Assembly: GCF_040683095.1 (NCBI RefSeq)
Contig: NZ_JBFBCI010000012.1
Span: 92,357-156,356 of the forward strand
Reading direction: 5' to 3'
Source of the DNA: Sphaerisporangium sp040683095
GTDB lineage: Bacteria; Actinomycetota; Actinomycetes; Streptosporangiales; Streptosporangiaceae
Length of the DNA: 64,000 nt
Part shown: positions 62,920 through 64,000 of the stretch, piece after piece
How positions within the stretch are numbered: the first letter of the stretch is position 1
Layout: each line of letters begins with the position of its first letter
Notes under the pieces: model-generated
The model's database searches: none
Seen by the model: only the letters and a program-made list of their open reading frames with translations
Told to the model about the DNA's origin: nothing
Position numbers and translations under genes: made by a program

Positions 62920-63925
62920 ATGACCGACGCATCCGTCACAAGAGCATTAGGCGTTAAGCGTGTCAGCCGCCTCAGAGAGACCATCACAACGCTCAAGGCA
63001 ATGACGGCCGACATTCCCGATCACGCAGGCTGGGTCCTCCACAGACCTGTCCCGCTCCGGGCAACTGGTACCTTGCAAGCGGATCTTGAGATGACTCAAA
63101 GGCTTCCTAATGCAGGTTCCTGGTTCTACACCGTTCGGTATGACAGCCAGGGACGTCGCAGCGGAATCGCGACACCATACCTTCGCCTTCCAGAGCCCCT
63201 ATCCATGGACGCCATCGTCGGTCAGATCATCTTTCTTGATCTTCACTGTCGGCTAGGCGCTTGGTGGCTCACGCATGTTTGGCGTGCCCAACAGCTTGCA
63301 GAGTCCTCAAGCAGCGCTCTCCATATATGGCAGATCATTACGGCTGCTGCCTGCTCCCGATCCCTGCTCGAAGGCGCTGCAGCCTTCTCTGCCGAGACCG
63401 ACGCAATGATGGCTGAATGGGATGAGCTCAAGCAAATGGGTGTGCCGACCTCTGACTCAATCAGCCGATTCGCAGCTCCCTTGGAAAAACGAATTTCACG
63501 TGGTCAGTTCGGAACTCGCCTTGCGGAGTCAGTAGATGTCAAGCCGCCGCTCCAGAGCACCAACGTTATGACTTACGTGAACAAGCTTGCGAAGCAACGC
63601 CCTAACGAAAACATTAAAGAAATCTACGAGTGGCTATGCGATGCGGTTCACCCTAGTTTTGGAGGAATGACGGTTTTCGTAGCAAACCAAGGAGCACATT
63701 TCTCCGAAACACATAACCTCGTCAGAATCGCAAAGAACCCTCTGGCGGACAAATCATATGAACCCGCCTATAGAGCCGACTGTGGCCAACGCGACTGCAG
63801 ATGCGATCATCGTCGCCGCCGATGAGATAGCTCGTCAGGTCCCTAAAATACGATGGCTAGTCGACGATATTGGTCTCACAACCCGCGTAGCCTTTACCTC
63901 CACGTTATTAAGCAGAAATCTTTGA
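62920..63925 (+). pseudogene. Unknown protein, last gene of the restriction operon, C-terminal frameshift
   Basis: The first 281 codons (VTRALGVKRVSRLRETITTL, HLHCRLGAWWLTHVWRAQQLAE-like, AACSRSLLEGAAAF, YEWLCDAVHPSFGGMTVF) form a helical protein of no recognised family; DAVHPSFGG resembles late motifs of DUF5677-type proteins. Near 63765 the frame breaks. Another frame continues IEPTVANATADAIIVAADEIARQ to LLSRNL and a stop at 63925, which reads more naturally than RADCGQRDCRCDHRRRR. One extra base in AACCCGCCTATAG would explain it. The gene follows the helicase by 29 bases. Confidence 0.55.
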
Positions 63926-64000
63926 TCTAGACGATCTGTGAATCTTGTGGAATGATCACTTCGTGCGAGAGACCGATGGTCGCGGACTCCCCCAAAGCGA

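Noticed and set aside
1..64000. CRISPR array
   Set aside because: No regularly spaced identical repeats with unique spacers were seen; the repeats at 29100-29351 and 25186-25260 are short, irregular and degenerate.

Overview
The window is high-GC DNA with actinomycete gene content: XRE-DUF5753 regulators paired with DUF397 or DUF6879 proteins, RsbW-like ATPases, PucR and LacI regulators, a DUF6504-DnaE2 pair, cobalamin genes, and frequent GTG/TTG starts with 4-base overlaps. A Streptosporangiales-type filamentous actinomycete is my inference; no rRNA or species marker is present.

Layout. 1-4330 is a scarred defence region holding a 5'-less XRE/TPR-type regulator, an HsdR fragment lacking both ends, a 5'-less TIGR04141/DUF6119 gene and a Shedu-like C-terminal remnant. 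4329-5881 is a three-gene XRE/DUF6879 operon. 6177-7558 holds a PCMT-like methyltransferase flanked by two tiny Lys-rich peptides. 7896-16782 carries a membrane protein, DnaE2 with DUF6504, and a complete ABC importer operon. 16875-20495 is a patch of broken genes around an XRE/DUF397 pair. 20631-30265 holds a Mut7-C protein, a beta-glucosidase fused in frame to a LacI regulator, a quinone oxidoreductase, and an ABC-2 exporter with a PucR regulator. 30296-36172 has cobQ and cobD, separated by a truncated radical-SAM/kinase-like/AAA operon, then a phosphotransferase. 36346-38227 has an oxidoreductase and a secreted nuclease. 38321-39366 is an integration scar: a pseudo-tRNA, an intact tRNA-Arg, and integrase and transposase tails. 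39488-53760 is accessory: a DUF234 ATPase behind a 39-bp palindrome, an RtcB-PrfH RNA-repair pair, a pRiA4b ORF-3-like protein, a DUF4097 operon with a truncated ABC ATPase, MpaB-like and UbiA genes, and regulators sharing CTAGAC boxes. 54164-63925 is a type III-like restriction-modification operon (Res, Mod, UvrD/PD-(D/E)XK helicase-nuclease, unknown gene).

The most striking observation is an 89-bp element with about 27-bp imperfect inverted ends and TA target duplications that splits the helicase-nuclease. Removing it with one TA restores the reading frame exactly. Other leads are the glucosidase-LacI fusion, the methyltransferase with paired Lys-rich peptides, the Cys-rich radical-SAM tail, and the large number of broken genes. 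Several frameshifts could be sequencing errors, and I cannot separate these from real decay without reads.
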